Assembly: GCA_028819215.1 (NCBI GenBank)
Contig: JAPPMG010000057.1
Coordinates: forward strand, 32,092 to 96,091
DNA length: 64,000 nucleotides
Reading direction: 5' to 3'
Source: Bryobacterales bacterium
GTDB taxonomy: Bacteria > Acidobacteriota > Terriglobia > Bryobacterales > UBA6623
Positions 34,574 to 42,968 of the stretch are shown one piece after another; position 1 is the stretch's first letter, and every line of letters starts with the position of its first letter. The notes below the pieces were generated by a model. That model ran no database searches. It was given only the letters and a program-made list of their open reading frames with translations, and was not told the origin of the DNA. A program made the translations under genes and the position numbers.

Positions 34574-36310
34574 CTATGCTCCGGGACAGCCTCCGGAGGC
34601 CTCCCGCGAGGCCTTCCCGATGTACTCGCGCACCCTCTCTTGCAGCATCTCCAGCGGCAGCGGGCCGTTTCGCAAGACCGCATCGTGGAAGTCGCGCACG
34701 TCAAAATCGGCACCGTAAGCGTCGCACGCCAACGCCTTCAGCTCCGTGATCGCAAGCTGTCCCAGCTTGTAGGCCAGCGCCTGGCCCGGCCACGCAATGT
34801 AGCGATCCACCTCGCTCTCGTCGCCTAGAAAGTCAATCGCCTGCTGGCGGGTCCAGCCCATGGCGTGCAGGCCGGTATCTACCACCAGCCGCCGCGCCCG
34901 GAACCTTTCGCTCTCTAGTGCGCCGAATCGGCTGGCCGGGTCGTCATACACGCCGAGTTCGCCGCCGAGTGATTCGGCGTACAAGGCCCACCCTTCGACA
35001 TAGGCGGTGGAGCGGAAGATCTTGCGAAACTGCGGCAAGCCCTCCAGTTCCAGCTGGAGGGCGATCTGGAGGTGATGCCCAGGGTTGGTCTCGTGCAGGA
35101 CCAGCGCAGGCTTGTCGAACCTCGATTGCCTCTCGGGCATGTAGGCCTTGAGATTGAACCAGCCGGGCCGCGTGCCGTCCTCGGAGGGCGAATTGTAGTT
35201 GGACGCCGACACGGCCTCTCGGTCCGGAGGAATCGCTCGAATCCCGAACGGATGCCGCGGCAGCCTGCGGAACAGCCTTGGAAGCCCGGGCGACACGCGC
35301 AGCGCCAGATCGCGGTGGTAGGCAAGCATGCTCTCCTTGTCAGTGAAGAGGTACTCGGGTGCGGACATCAGGTGCTGCTCGTACTCCGCAACGGTGCCTT
35401 CGAACCCGGCCTCTCGGACGATCGCTTCCATTGCGCGATCGATGCGCTCGACTTCCCGTTTGCCGATCTCATGAATCTCTTCGGCGCTCAGCGGCAGCGT
35501 GGTGTGATACCTGATGAAGTGGCGGTAAATCTCCTCGCCATCCGGCAGGACTGTCACCGCAGGGGCGGTTCGCGTGTGCGGAACGTAGTCGGCGGCGAGA
35601 AAATCCCTGAGGCTGCGCCAAGCAGGCTGAAAGGCCTCTGCGTAAGCATTCTCGGCTTGAGTACGCAAGGCTTCCCGGCTGGTGTCGGGAACGCTGGCAG
35701 GGAAATTTCGAAACGGACCGAGCAGGGGTGATTCCGAGGCTGTCGGGGCCGCCTGCGCATCCAGTTGGCCGATGACCAGGTCGGCGATCCACCGAGGCTG
35801 CACTAGGCCCTTCTCGACAGCCTCGCGCAGAGCGGCGATATTCTGCTCAACGTAGGCGGGAACGGCGCGCAGCCGAGCGATCATGCTCTCGTAGTCGGCA
35901 GGTGTGCGGGCCGGCATCTCCCGCATCGTGAGCAGGACGCTGGTGTGCAACCCGAATAGCTGGTTCACCCGGATCAAGTACGCGTCGTAGTCGATGCCAG
36001 CGAGCTCCAGATCGAGCTGCCTGCGCAGCAGCCGCCAGCTGATGCCATCTTGCAAGTCCAGAGCTTCCGGGTCGAAGCCATCCAGTCGCGACTTGTAGAG
36101 CTTGACTCGCTCGGTCCATTCCAGGCGGGCTGGACGCGACCAATCGCGCCACCGGTCGTTGTACTCCGTGCGGCCTACTGACGTTGCTTCCTCGGGATTC
36201 TCGCGCAGGTAGTCCTCGTAGTAGCCTTCGAAGAGCTCGTGCAGCTCGTCATTGCGTGTCTGGGCGAGCATCGGCAGGCAAAGCACGAGCACGACGGCAA
36301 GGCGGCGCAT
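34574..36310 (-). CDS. DUF885 family metallopeptidase-like secreted protein
   Basis: A 578-residue exported protein with signal peptide MRRLAVVLVLCLPMLAQ. The DUF885 family is a zinc-peptidase-like fold; the expected metal helix is seen as LHETNPGHHLQIAL and the third-ligand segment as YVEGWALYAESLGGELG. Blocks DLARYAES-like HETxPGHHLQ and GWALYAE are the family's strongest signature. Members are annotated as carboxypeptidases without defined substrates. A TAAGGT lies ten bases before the ATG at 36310. It is followed on the same strand after 72 bases by the radical-SAM gene, but no shared function is evident. Confidence 0.87.
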   Translation of the reverse strand: MRRLAVVLVLCLPMLAQTRNDELHELFEGYYEDYLRENPEEATSVGRTEYNDRWRDWSRPARLEWTERVKLYKSRLDGFDPEALDLQDGISWRLLRRQLDLELAGIDYDAYLIRVNQLFGLHTSVLLTMREMPARTPADYESMIARLRAVPAYVEQNIAALREAVEKGLVQPRWIADLVIGQLDAQAAPTASESPLLGPFRNFPASVPDTSREALRTQAENAYAEAFQPAWRSLRDFLAADYVPHTRTAPAVTVLPDGEEIYRHFIRYHTTLPLSAEEIHEIGKREVERIDRAMEAIVREAGFEGTVAEYEQHLMSAPEYLFTDKESMLAYHRDLALRVSPGLPRLFRRLPRHPFGIRAIPPDREAVSASNYNSPSEDGTRPGWFNLKAYMPERQSRFDKPALVLHETNPGHHLQIALQLELEGLPQFRKIFRSTAYVEGWALYAESLGGELGVYDDPASRFGALESERFRARRLVVDTGLHAMGWTRQQAIDFLGDESEVDRYIAWPGQALAYKLGQLAITELKALACDAYGADFDVRDFHDAVLRNGPLPLEMLQERVREYIGKASREASGGCPGA

Positions 36311-36474
36311 ACTTCACCCTACCTTAGGGCACCGGACCTGCGGCAGAAGTGCCGCGGTAATCCTTGAGCTGCATTCCAGCAGTCGCTGGCCGTCTCCGGC
36401 ATCGCGGCGCGGGCAGTCCACTAGAATCGAGGGTTGGCGTTCGACAACCGGGGGAACCGTCGCGGTCAATCAGG

Positions 36475-37236
36475 ATGAAGCGGCTAGCAGGCAAGGTCTC
36501 CGTGATCACGGGCGGCGCTCAGGGCTTGGGAGCGGCGTTCGCGCGAGCCATGGCATCTGAGGGCTCGGCGTGCGTTATCGCCGACATCGCCAGCGGCGAA
36601 GCCGTCGTGTCCGAAATCCGCGCTGCGGGAGGGCAAGCCGAGGACCTGCCCACCGACGTCAGCGACGAGACCCAAGTCAAGAACCTCGCACGGCAGGTCC
36701 TTGACCGATATGGCGGAGCCGATATTCTGGTCAATAACGCAGCCGTCTATTCCACGCTACCTCCGGTCCATTGTCTTGACATCGAAGCTGACCTGTGGGA
36801 TCGGGTGATGGCTGTCAACGTGCGCGGCAGCTTTCTGGCCGCCAAGCACTTGGCCCCTCAAATGGCCGAGCGAGGATGGGGCAAGATCATTAACATCTCG
36901 TCCGGCACGGCATACAAGGGCCAGCCCACCCGGATGGCACACTACATTACGTCCAAGGGGGCGGTGATCGCTCTGACAAGAGCGCTCTCGCGTGAATTGG
37001 GCGAGCGCGGCATCTGCGTGAACACGCTGGCGCCCGGATTGACGCTGAGCGACAGCATCCTAGAGAACCAAGCCCATCTTGAAGGTGCCAGCGCCTCGGT
37101 GCTCGCCAGCCGCGCCATCCGACGCCATGGGCATCCGAGCGACCTGATCGGAGCGCTGATCTTTCTCGCGTCGTCGGACAGCGACTTCGTAACGGGCCAG
37201 ACGATCGCCGTGGATGGCGGCTCGATCAACACATGA
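36475..37236 (+). CDS. Short-chain dehydrogenase/reductase (SDR)
   Basis: Classical SDR of 253 residues: the NAD(P) loop TGGAQGLGAAFA, the acidic residue in VIADIASG (favouring NAD), NNAAVYS, the catalytic Ser in INISSGTAY and Y-x-x-x-K in HYITSKGA, and the C-terminal FVTGQTIAVDGG. The substrate could be a sugar, hydroxyacid or acyl derivative. The start at 36475 begins right at MKRLAGKVSVITGG; a longer reading to 36364 adds an unrelated leader. TAGAAT at 36422-36427 is a possible -10, giving a leader of about 40 bases. Downstream, about 290 bases contain no recognisable gene before the SoxC-like gene. Confidence 0.92.
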   Translation: MKRLAGKVSVITGGAQGLGAAFARAMASEGSACVIADIASGEAVVSEIRAAGGQAEDLPTDVSDETQVKNLARQVLDRYGGADILVNNAAVYSTLPPVHCLDIEADLWDRVMAVNVRGSFLAAKHLAPQMAERGWGKIINISSGTAYKGQPTRMAHYITSKGAVIALTRALSRELGERGICVNTLAPGLTLSDSILENQAHLEGASASVLASRAIRRHGHPSDLIGALIFLASSDSDFVTGQTIAVDGGSINT

Positions 37237-37515
37237 TTGTCGGCAACGCACCGGTCGGCCAGATTCGAGGCGTTGGCTTCGCGGCGCTTGCAGAGCCGTC
37301 CCAACCGTTCGGCAAGGCGGCACTCCGCGCTCTTGGGAACAGTGCGTTGGGACCGCTCGGCTCGCTCGACATGGCGGCGCTCTGTGGATTCCGTCCCGCT
37401 GGATTCCCGAGACGGCCTCCTACGCCACCACACCGACCTCGAACCGGCCCAAACAGCTACAGCTCGTCTCCCGAGAACGGGCGATTCAGAAGATTGTCCT
37501 GGATGCCATCCGTGG

Positions 37516-37521
37516 TAGCAT
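37516..37521 (+). promoter_or_regulatory. Extended -10-like TGGTAGCAT before the SoxC-like gene
   Basis: TAGCAT, preceded by TGG as an extended -10, ends six bases before the GTG at 37528. It supports GTG as the real start of the molybdoenzyme gene. Confidence 0.4.
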
Positions 37522-37527
37522 CTCGCC

Positions 37528-38862
37528 GTGTTGTCGGTCGAGCAGGGTAGTGCGCGAGAGGATCGGCGGTCGGGGACAACGCTCAATGCGGGAGTGCTCG
37601 CCGCCCGGCCGGAGTGCGGACGGCTCGGCCGTCGAGCGTTTCTGCAAGGACTATGCGGGATCTCGACAGCGAGTCAACTTCTCCCGCTGACAGCTGTTCG
37701 GGCTTCGGCGCAAGACACGCAGCAGTTTCTGGCCGCCATCGGGAAGGATCCGCGAATGATCGTCCATGGCGCTGAGTCGGCGGTCTTGGAGACGCCGGTC
37801 GAGTTGCTGCGGGAGCATCTGCTCACGCCCAAAGAGATCATGTTCGTGCGGAACAACCAAGTTCTGCCGGGGGCCCTGACACTGGGCCCGAATCCGTCCG
37901 ACACGTGGAACCTCGAATTGAGCGGTCTCGTAACGCCAGCACGGACGGTCAATTTTTCGGAATTGATCCGGCTCGAGCAAACTCTGACGATTGCAGTGCT
38001 GCAGTGCGCAGGCAATGGCCGCGCCTTCTACGCACAATCCGCCATGGCGTCGGGCACGCAGTGGCGGCGCGGCGGGATGGCTCAAGTCTCTTGGCAAGGG
38101 GTTCGCCTGCGAGATTTGCTCGACTCGCTCGACTTGCGAGTGAGCACAAACGCCAAGTTCCTCACAGCCGAGGGCCTTGATCCAGCGGCGAGTCCCGCGG
38201 ACGACGACTATGAACAGAGCGTCCCTCTCGAGGATGTGCTGGACACAGCACTGCTCGCGACGAACATGAATGGCGAACCCATACCGGCCATCCACGGCGG
38301 TCCGCTGCGCTTGGTGATACCGGGCTACTACGGGTCTATGAGCGTGAAGTGGCTGAGCCGGCTGCGGTTTGAGGAAGGGCGTTCGTCAAGTCGCCACCAT
38401 GCGCAGAGATACCGCACGTTTCGAGATCGGATCGAGCCGGGGACCGCGCCGGAAGTGACCGAAGAGACGACCAACTCGACCTGGCGCCAGAAAATCAAGA
38501 GTGTCATCTGGGAGCCTGTAGAAGCAGAGCGCCGTTTCCCTGGCCCCATCCGAGTCAGTGGCGTCGCATGGAACGACGGCCGCACCGAGATTGTCGCCGC
38601 CGAGCTCTCCACAGATGGCGGGAACACATGGTGCCGCGTGAATCTCGAAGCGCCGCTGAGCCCTTATGGCTGGCATCCATGGCACGCGACGCTGTGGTAC
38701 GGAGGGAATCGACAGCTCAGGTCGGGCGGCACATTCCGGGATCTTCGCGTGCGAGCGTTCGACGCCTACGGGCGGTCCCAGCCGGACCACGGTTCGGTGC
38801 ATTGGAATCCGTCCGGTTACGAATGGTACGGGGTGGATCGAGTCAAGATCAACTTGCACTGA
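37528..38862 (+). CDS. Sulfite oxidase/SoxC-like molybdoenzyme, Tat-exported
   Basis: A 444-residue molybdopterin enzyme. The N-terminus GRLGRRAFLQGLCGIS is a twin-arginine signal. The molybdenum ligand Cys is at about 160 in VLQCAGNGRAFY, followed by the cofactor-binding WQGVRLRDLL, LATNMNGEPIP, HGGPLRLVIPGYYG and the C-terminal dimerisation domain (RVSGVAWNDGRTEIVAAELSTDGG). It is closest to SoxC/sulfite dehydrogenase types. The cytochrome partner SoxD and other sox genes are absent. The start is GTG. It would oxidise sulfite or a sulfur intermediate in the periplasm; the electron acceptor is unknown. Confidence 0.9.
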   Translation: MLSVEQGSAREDRRSGTTLNAGVLAARPECGRLGRRAFLQGLCGISTASQLLPLTAVRASAQDTQQFLAAIGKDPRMIVHGAESAVLETPVELLREHLLTPKEIMFVRNNQVLPGALTLGPNPSDTWNLELSGLVTPARTVNFSELIRLEQTLTIAVLQCAGNGRAFYAQSAMASGTQWRRGGMAQVSWQGVRLRDLLDSLDLRVSTNAKFLTAEGLDPAASPADDDYEQSVPLEDVLDTALLATNMNGEPIPAIHGGPLRLVIPGYYGSMSVKWLSRLRFEEGRSSSRHHAQRYRTFRDRIEPGTAPEVTEETTNSTWRQKIKSVIWEPVEAERRFPGPIRVSGVAWNDGRTEIVAAELSTDGGNTWCRVNLEAPLSPYGWHPWHATLWYGGNRQLRSGGTFRDLRVRAFDAYGRSQPDHGSVHWNPSGYEWYGVDRVKINLH

Positions 38863-39003
38863 ACACCCATTCGGACAGGCCGCTAGCCTCGAGCCGGCGC
38901 GTCGATGGCCGACCTCAGGTTCTATCCCGGTATCGGCGCTTCAATTAGTTAGGCGGTTGGGCGTACATGGAAGATCGAGAGCCCAACGCCCGCCCGCGTT
39001 ATA

Positions 39004-39009
39004 TACAAT
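39004..39009 (+). promoter_or_regulatory. -10-like TACAAT inside the longest reading of the DUF1549 gene
   Basis: TATACAAT lies about 47 bases before the GTG at 39057 and downstream of the ATG at 38967. If it is a promoter, the shorter start is the real one. Confidence 0.35.
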
Positions 39010-39056
39010 GGACCCAGACTGCCAACGGCCCAAGCCTCCGGGCTAGTGGCGATACG

Positions 39057-41399
39057 GTGAGTGAGTTGTCTGGAGCAAGCCGGCGACCCGCAACATATGC
39101 GGTGCGCCTGCTGCCGCTATTGATCGCGGCAGCAGCGCCGGCGTACCCCGAGCCTGCGCGCGAGATCTCTTTCTCGTCCGAGCAGCGAGCCTATTGGGCT
39201 CTCCAGCCGGTCGAGCGTCCTAGCCCGCCGGTGCTTTCCAGCACGGCTTGGGTCCGCAACCCGGTGGACTCGTTCGTGCTGGCCAAGCTCTCCGACAAGA
39301 GCCTGGCGCCGTCGCCGCAAGCCGACAAAGTAGACCTAGTTCGACGGGTCTTCTTCGACCTGACCGGCCTGCCACCCTCGCCCGAGGACGTGTCCGCATT
39401 CATCGCGGACGATTCCCCGCAAGCCTACGAGAGGCTGGTTGACCGTCTCTTGGCGTCGCCTCACTACGGGGAGCGCTGGGGCCGCCACTGGCTCGACTTG
39501 GCCCGCTACGCGGAGAGCGGGGGCTTCGAGCAAGACATCACTCGGCCCAACGCGTGGCGCTACCGGGACTATGTCAGCGACGCCTTCAACGCCGACAAAC
39601 CCTACGACAGGTTCGTGCAGGAGCAAATCGCCGGGGACGAGCTGTGGCTGGAGCGACCGGACGCCCGGATCGCCACTGCCTTCAACCGGAATTACGCCGA
39701 AGAGCCGAACCAAAAGGACCTCCTGCTGGCGCGGCAGGAAACACTGCACGACATCACCAGCGTCGTCGGATCCGCGTTCTTGGGTCTCACCTTTGGATGC
39801 GCCCAGTGTCACGACCACAAGTTTGATCCGATCACCCAGCGCGACTACTACCGCCTGCAAGCGTTCTTTGCGAACGTCAACCACGTCAATTCCTTCCCCA
39901 TGGTGCCCGCGGCCGAGTACGAGGAGTACGAGCGCAAGCTGGCGATCTGGGAAGAGAGAACAGCAGCGATATGGCGGGAAATGTACGATCTCCTCGAGCC
40001 GCTGCGGAAATTCACCCCGAAACAGTTGCTGCACCGCTACCCGGATTACGTCATCGAGGCTGTCGAGACTCCGGCGGATCGGCGGGACCCGAAACAGCAG
40101 TGGATGGCCAGCCTGCTCAGCACGAAGGTCTGCGGAACCTGCCCGATCGAACCCAAGCCGTACCTAGACCCAGGCTTCCGGGGCAGAGCGAGAAGGGTCA
40201 AGGGAGAAGCCAAGCAGCGATTCGAAGAACTCGAGGCCGAACTGGAGAAATTCGCACACCTCAAGCCAGCAGAAGTGCCGCGCGGCACGGGCATCTACGA
40301 CGTCAGTTCGAACGCGCCGGCGACCTACGTCCTCGGCAACGGGCTCTATACGAACCCCGGCGAGGAGGTGCAGCCCGGGTTCCTTTCGATTCTCGATCCC
40401 GCGCCGGCGACCATCGTCCCGCTACCGGACGGCCGGTCCACGGGCCGGAGGTCCGCCCTTGCCAAGTGGATGACCGACCCCGCCAACCCGCTCGTCGCGC
40501 GGGTGATGGTGAACCGCATCTGGCATCACCACTTCGGACGCGGGATCGTCGCGACTCCGAGCGACTTCGGGATGATGGGCGGGAGCCCCACGCATCCAGC
40601 GCTGCTGGACTGGCTGGCCTCGGAATTCGTGGCCAGCGGCTGGAGCGTCAAGCACATCCACCGGACGATCCTGCGCTCAAGCACCTATCGCCAGGCCGCA
40701 AAGCCCGACCTAGCCGGGGAATCTGAAGGCTCTCCGGCTCGGGCCGAACGGGTCGACCCCTTCAACAGGCTCCTTTGGAAGTTTCCCGCGCGGCGTCTGG
40801 AAGCTGAGGTCGTGCGGGACGCGGCCCTGTCCGTGGCCGGGTTGCTGAATCCAACCATCGGCGGGCCGAGTGTCTTTCCTCCGTTGCCACAGGGAGTGCC
40901 CAAGCCCACAGGCGGCTGGAACGTGACCGAGTCGGCTGCGGGCCATCGCAGGCGCAGCGTCTACGTGTTCGTGAAGAGAAACATGCCCCTGCCCTTCCTC
41001 GCGAGCTTCGATTTCCCGGACACGCACGAGTCCTGTGGCAAGCGATACCGCACCACGACCGCCCCCCAGGCGCTCTCGCTGCTGAACGGCCACGAGCCGT
41101 CCGAATGGGCGCGGGCGTTCGCCGGACGGGTCTTGGACACCGCCGGTTCCGACACCACGAGACAGGTCGAGATGGCGAACCGCCTCGCCTACGGGCGGGC
41201 TCCAAGCCCTCGCGAAAAGGATGTCGCCCTAACTTTCTTGGAGCGCCAAGCGCAGATCGTAGGAGACCGGCCTGAAGCTGCCGAGCCAGCGTCGGTACCC
41301 GACACGCTTCCCCCTGATGTGTCGCCGCAGCACGCTGCCGCGCTCGTCGACTACTGCCTGATGCTGCTGAACTCGAACGAGTTCGTCTACAGTCTCTGA
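39057..41399 (+). CDS. DUF1549/DUF1553 domain protein (planctomycete-type), exported
   Basis: About 780 residues if started at GTG 39057 (810 from ATG 38967). The shorter form places a signal sequence YAVRLLPLLIAAAAPAYPEPA near the N-terminus and follows a TACAAT. DUF1549: VDSFVLAKL, VRRVFFDLTGLPP, YGERWGRHWLDLARYAES, FGCAQCHDHKFDPI (a haem-like CxxCH). DUF1553: ALAKWMTDPANPLVARVMVNRIWHHHFGRG-type block and QALSLLNGHEP. These proteins pair with DUF1501 proteins in Planctomycetes and Acidobacteria and are thought to act in extracellular polymer breakdown; the function is unproven. The stop overlaps the next ATG as TGATG. Confidence 0.88.
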   Translation: MSELSGASRRPATYAVRLLPLLIAAAAPAYPEPAREISFSSEQRAYWALQPVERPSPPVLSSTAWVRNPVDSFVLAKLSDKSLAPSPQADKVDLVRRVFFDLTGLPPSPEDVSAFIADDSPQAYERLVDRLLASPHYGERWGRHWLDLARYAESGGFEQDITRPNAWRYRDYVSDAFNADKPYDRFVQEQIAGDELWLERPDARIATAFNRNYAEEPNQKDLLLARQETLHDITSVVGSAFLGLTFGCAQCHDHKFDPITQRDYYRLQAFFANVNHVNSFPMVPAAEYEEYERKLAIWEERTAAIWREMYDLLEPLRKFTPKQLLHRYPDYVIEAVETPADRRDPKQQWMASLLSTKVCGTCPIEPKPYLDPGFRGRARRVKGEAKQRFEELEAELEKFAHLKPAEVPRGTGIYDVSSNAPATYVLGNGLYTNPGEEVQPGFLSILDPAPATIVPLPDGRSTGRRSALAKWMTDPANPLVARVMVNRIWHHHFGRGIVATPSDFGMMGGSPTHPALLDWLASEFVASGWSVKHIHRTILRSSTYRQAAKPDLAGESEGSPARAERVDPFNRLLWKFPARRLEAEVVRDAALSVAGLLNPTIGGPSVFPPLPQGVPKPTGGWNVTESAAGHRRRSVYVFVKRNMPLPFLASFDFPDTHESCGKRYRTTTAPQALSLLNGHEPSEWARAFAGRVLDTAGSDTTRQVEMANRLAYGRAPSPREKDVALTFLERQAQIVGDRPEAAEPASVPDTLPPDVSPQHAAALVDYCLMLLNSNEFVYSL

Positions 41400-42868
41400 T
41401 GCCAACTGTCCACGCACAAACCGATCGCCCACGGAGAGATGCCACGCGGCTCTCGCGACGCGCGCTGCTGTCGCGGACCGGAAGCGGCTTGGGCAGCATC
41501 GCGCTGGCGCACCTGCTCGCTTCCGAGGGCGTCCTGGCTCCGGCCCGAGCTGCCGCGGCGGCAAAGCAGGCGCATCACGCTCCGCGGGCAAAGGCCATTA
41601 TCTGGCTGTTCATGGAGGGCGGTCCTAGCCACATCGACCTGTTCGACCCGAAGCCGGAGCTCGAGAAGCTAGCCGGTCAGGTCACCCCGAGCTCGTTCGA
41701 CCTGCCCGTGACGAGTGCGACGGGGTCGCATCGCATGCCGCTGGTGGCTTCGCAGCGGAAATGGAAGCAGCACGGCCAGGGCGGGCTGTGGGTATCGGAC
41801 TGGTATCCGCACGTCGCAGAACACGCGGACGATCTGGCGGTCATCCGGTCGTGCTGGTCGGACGGTGTGAACCATGTCGGCGCCAACCGGCAGATGAACA
41901 CCGGTTCGATCCTCGCGGGACGGCCTTCGCTGGGAGCATGGACGACTTACGGGTTGGGCTCCGCTAGTCGCGACCTTCCGGCATTCGTCGTGCTGACGGA
42001 CGACAAGGTGGTAAAGGGAGGCGCGACGAACTGGAGTTCGGGCTTCCTGCCAGCGACCTACCAAGGCACGCACCTGCGGAAGGACGGCCCTCCGATTCTG
42101 CACTTGCAGCCCCCGAGCAACGTCACGGACTCGCAGCAGCGCAGCCGCTTGGCACTGCTGCGGGAACTCAACGGCATCCACGCGGACAAGTGGCCGGCAG
42201 AGGAGGAGCTAGAGGCTCGCATCGAGTCGTACGAGCTTGCCTACCGCATGCAAGCGTCGGCCCCGAAGGCCGTCGATCTGAACAAGGAGTCCGAGGCGAC
42301 CAAGCGCCTGTACGGCCTGGACGATGACGCGACGCGGCAGTTCGGAACCAATTGCCTGCTCGCACGCCGCCTAGTCGAGCACGGCGTCCGGTTCGTGGAG
42401 GTGTACTGCGGCAGTGGCAGCGGCTGGGACGCTCACAGCGGTCTCGAAGCCAATCACGAGAAATGGTGCAAGGTATCGGACAAGCCGATCGCCGCCTTGC
42501 TCAAGGACTTGAAGGCTAGCGGGCTCTTGCAAGAGACTCTGGTGGTCTGGGGCGGCGAGTTCGGGAGGACGCCCTTCACCGATACGAACTCCCTCGTGTC
42601 GGCCCCGGAAAAGTACGGGCGCGATCACAATCCGTGGGGCTTCACGATCTGGATGGCCGGCGGCGGGATTCGCGGCGGGCGAGCGATCGGCGCGACCGAC
42701 GCGATCGGCTTCCGCGCGGTCGACAAGCCGTACCACGTTCACGACATTCATGCCACGATGCTGCACATGCTGGGCCTGAACCACCTCAGCCTGACGTACT
42801 TGCACAACGGGCGCGCCGAGCGGCCGACCATCAATGGGGGCGTGCTGATGGAAGAGGTCCTTTCCTGA
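41399..42868 (+). CDS. DUF1501 domain protein, Tat-type signal
   Basis: A 489-residue exported protein of the DUF1501 (sulfatase-like fold) family, translated with the DUF1549/DUF1553 gene through a TGATG overlap. The N-terminus LSRRALLSRTGSGLGSIALAHLL is a twin-arginine signal. Family blocks are IIWLFMEGGPSHIDLFDPKPEL, DDLAVIRSCWSDGVNH, LVVWGGEFGRTPF, HNPWGFTIWMAGGG and the terminal HDIHATMLHMLGLNH. The pair is probably one functional unit at the cell surface. It ends 100 bases before the convergent DUF3604 gene 2. Confidence 0.92.
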   Translation: MPTVHAQTDRPRRDATRLSRRALLSRTGSGLGSIALAHLLASEGVLAPARAAAAAKQAHHAPRAKAIIWLFMEGGPSHIDLFDPKPELEKLAGQVTPSSFDLPVTSATGSHRMPLVASQRKWKQHGQGGLWVSDWYPHVAEHADDLAVIRSCWSDGVNHVGANRQMNTGSILAGRPSLGAWTTYGLGSASRDLPAFVVLTDDKVVKGGATNWSSGFLPATYQGTHLRKDGPPILHLQPPSNVTDSQQRSRLALLRELNGIHADKWPAEEELEARIESYELAYRMQASAPKAVDLNKESEATKRLYGLDDDATRQFGTNCLLARRLVEHGVRFVEVYCGSGSGWDAHSGLEANHEKWCKVSDKPIAALLKDLKASGLLQETLVVWGGEFGRTPFTDTNSLVSAPEKYGRDHNPWGFTIWMAGGGIRGGRAIGATDAIGFRAVDKPYHVHDIHATMLHMLGLNHLSLTYLHNGRAERPTINGGVLMEEVLS

Positions 42869-42968
42869 CGCCGGCGCCCTTCGGTCGAAGGTCTCGCTCA
42901 ATGCTCGGGCAGCGGCTGCACGCCAGCCAAGCACCCACGGGTTGCCGGCAAGCGTCGCTCGCCGCGCA

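Noticed and set aside
36942..37586. 214-codon minus-strand frame covering the SDR 3' end and the gap before the SoxC-like gene
   Set aside because: Arg/Ser-rich, no motif, half of it antisense to the SDR. I looked for a decayed transposase in 37237-37527 and saw no recognisable motif.
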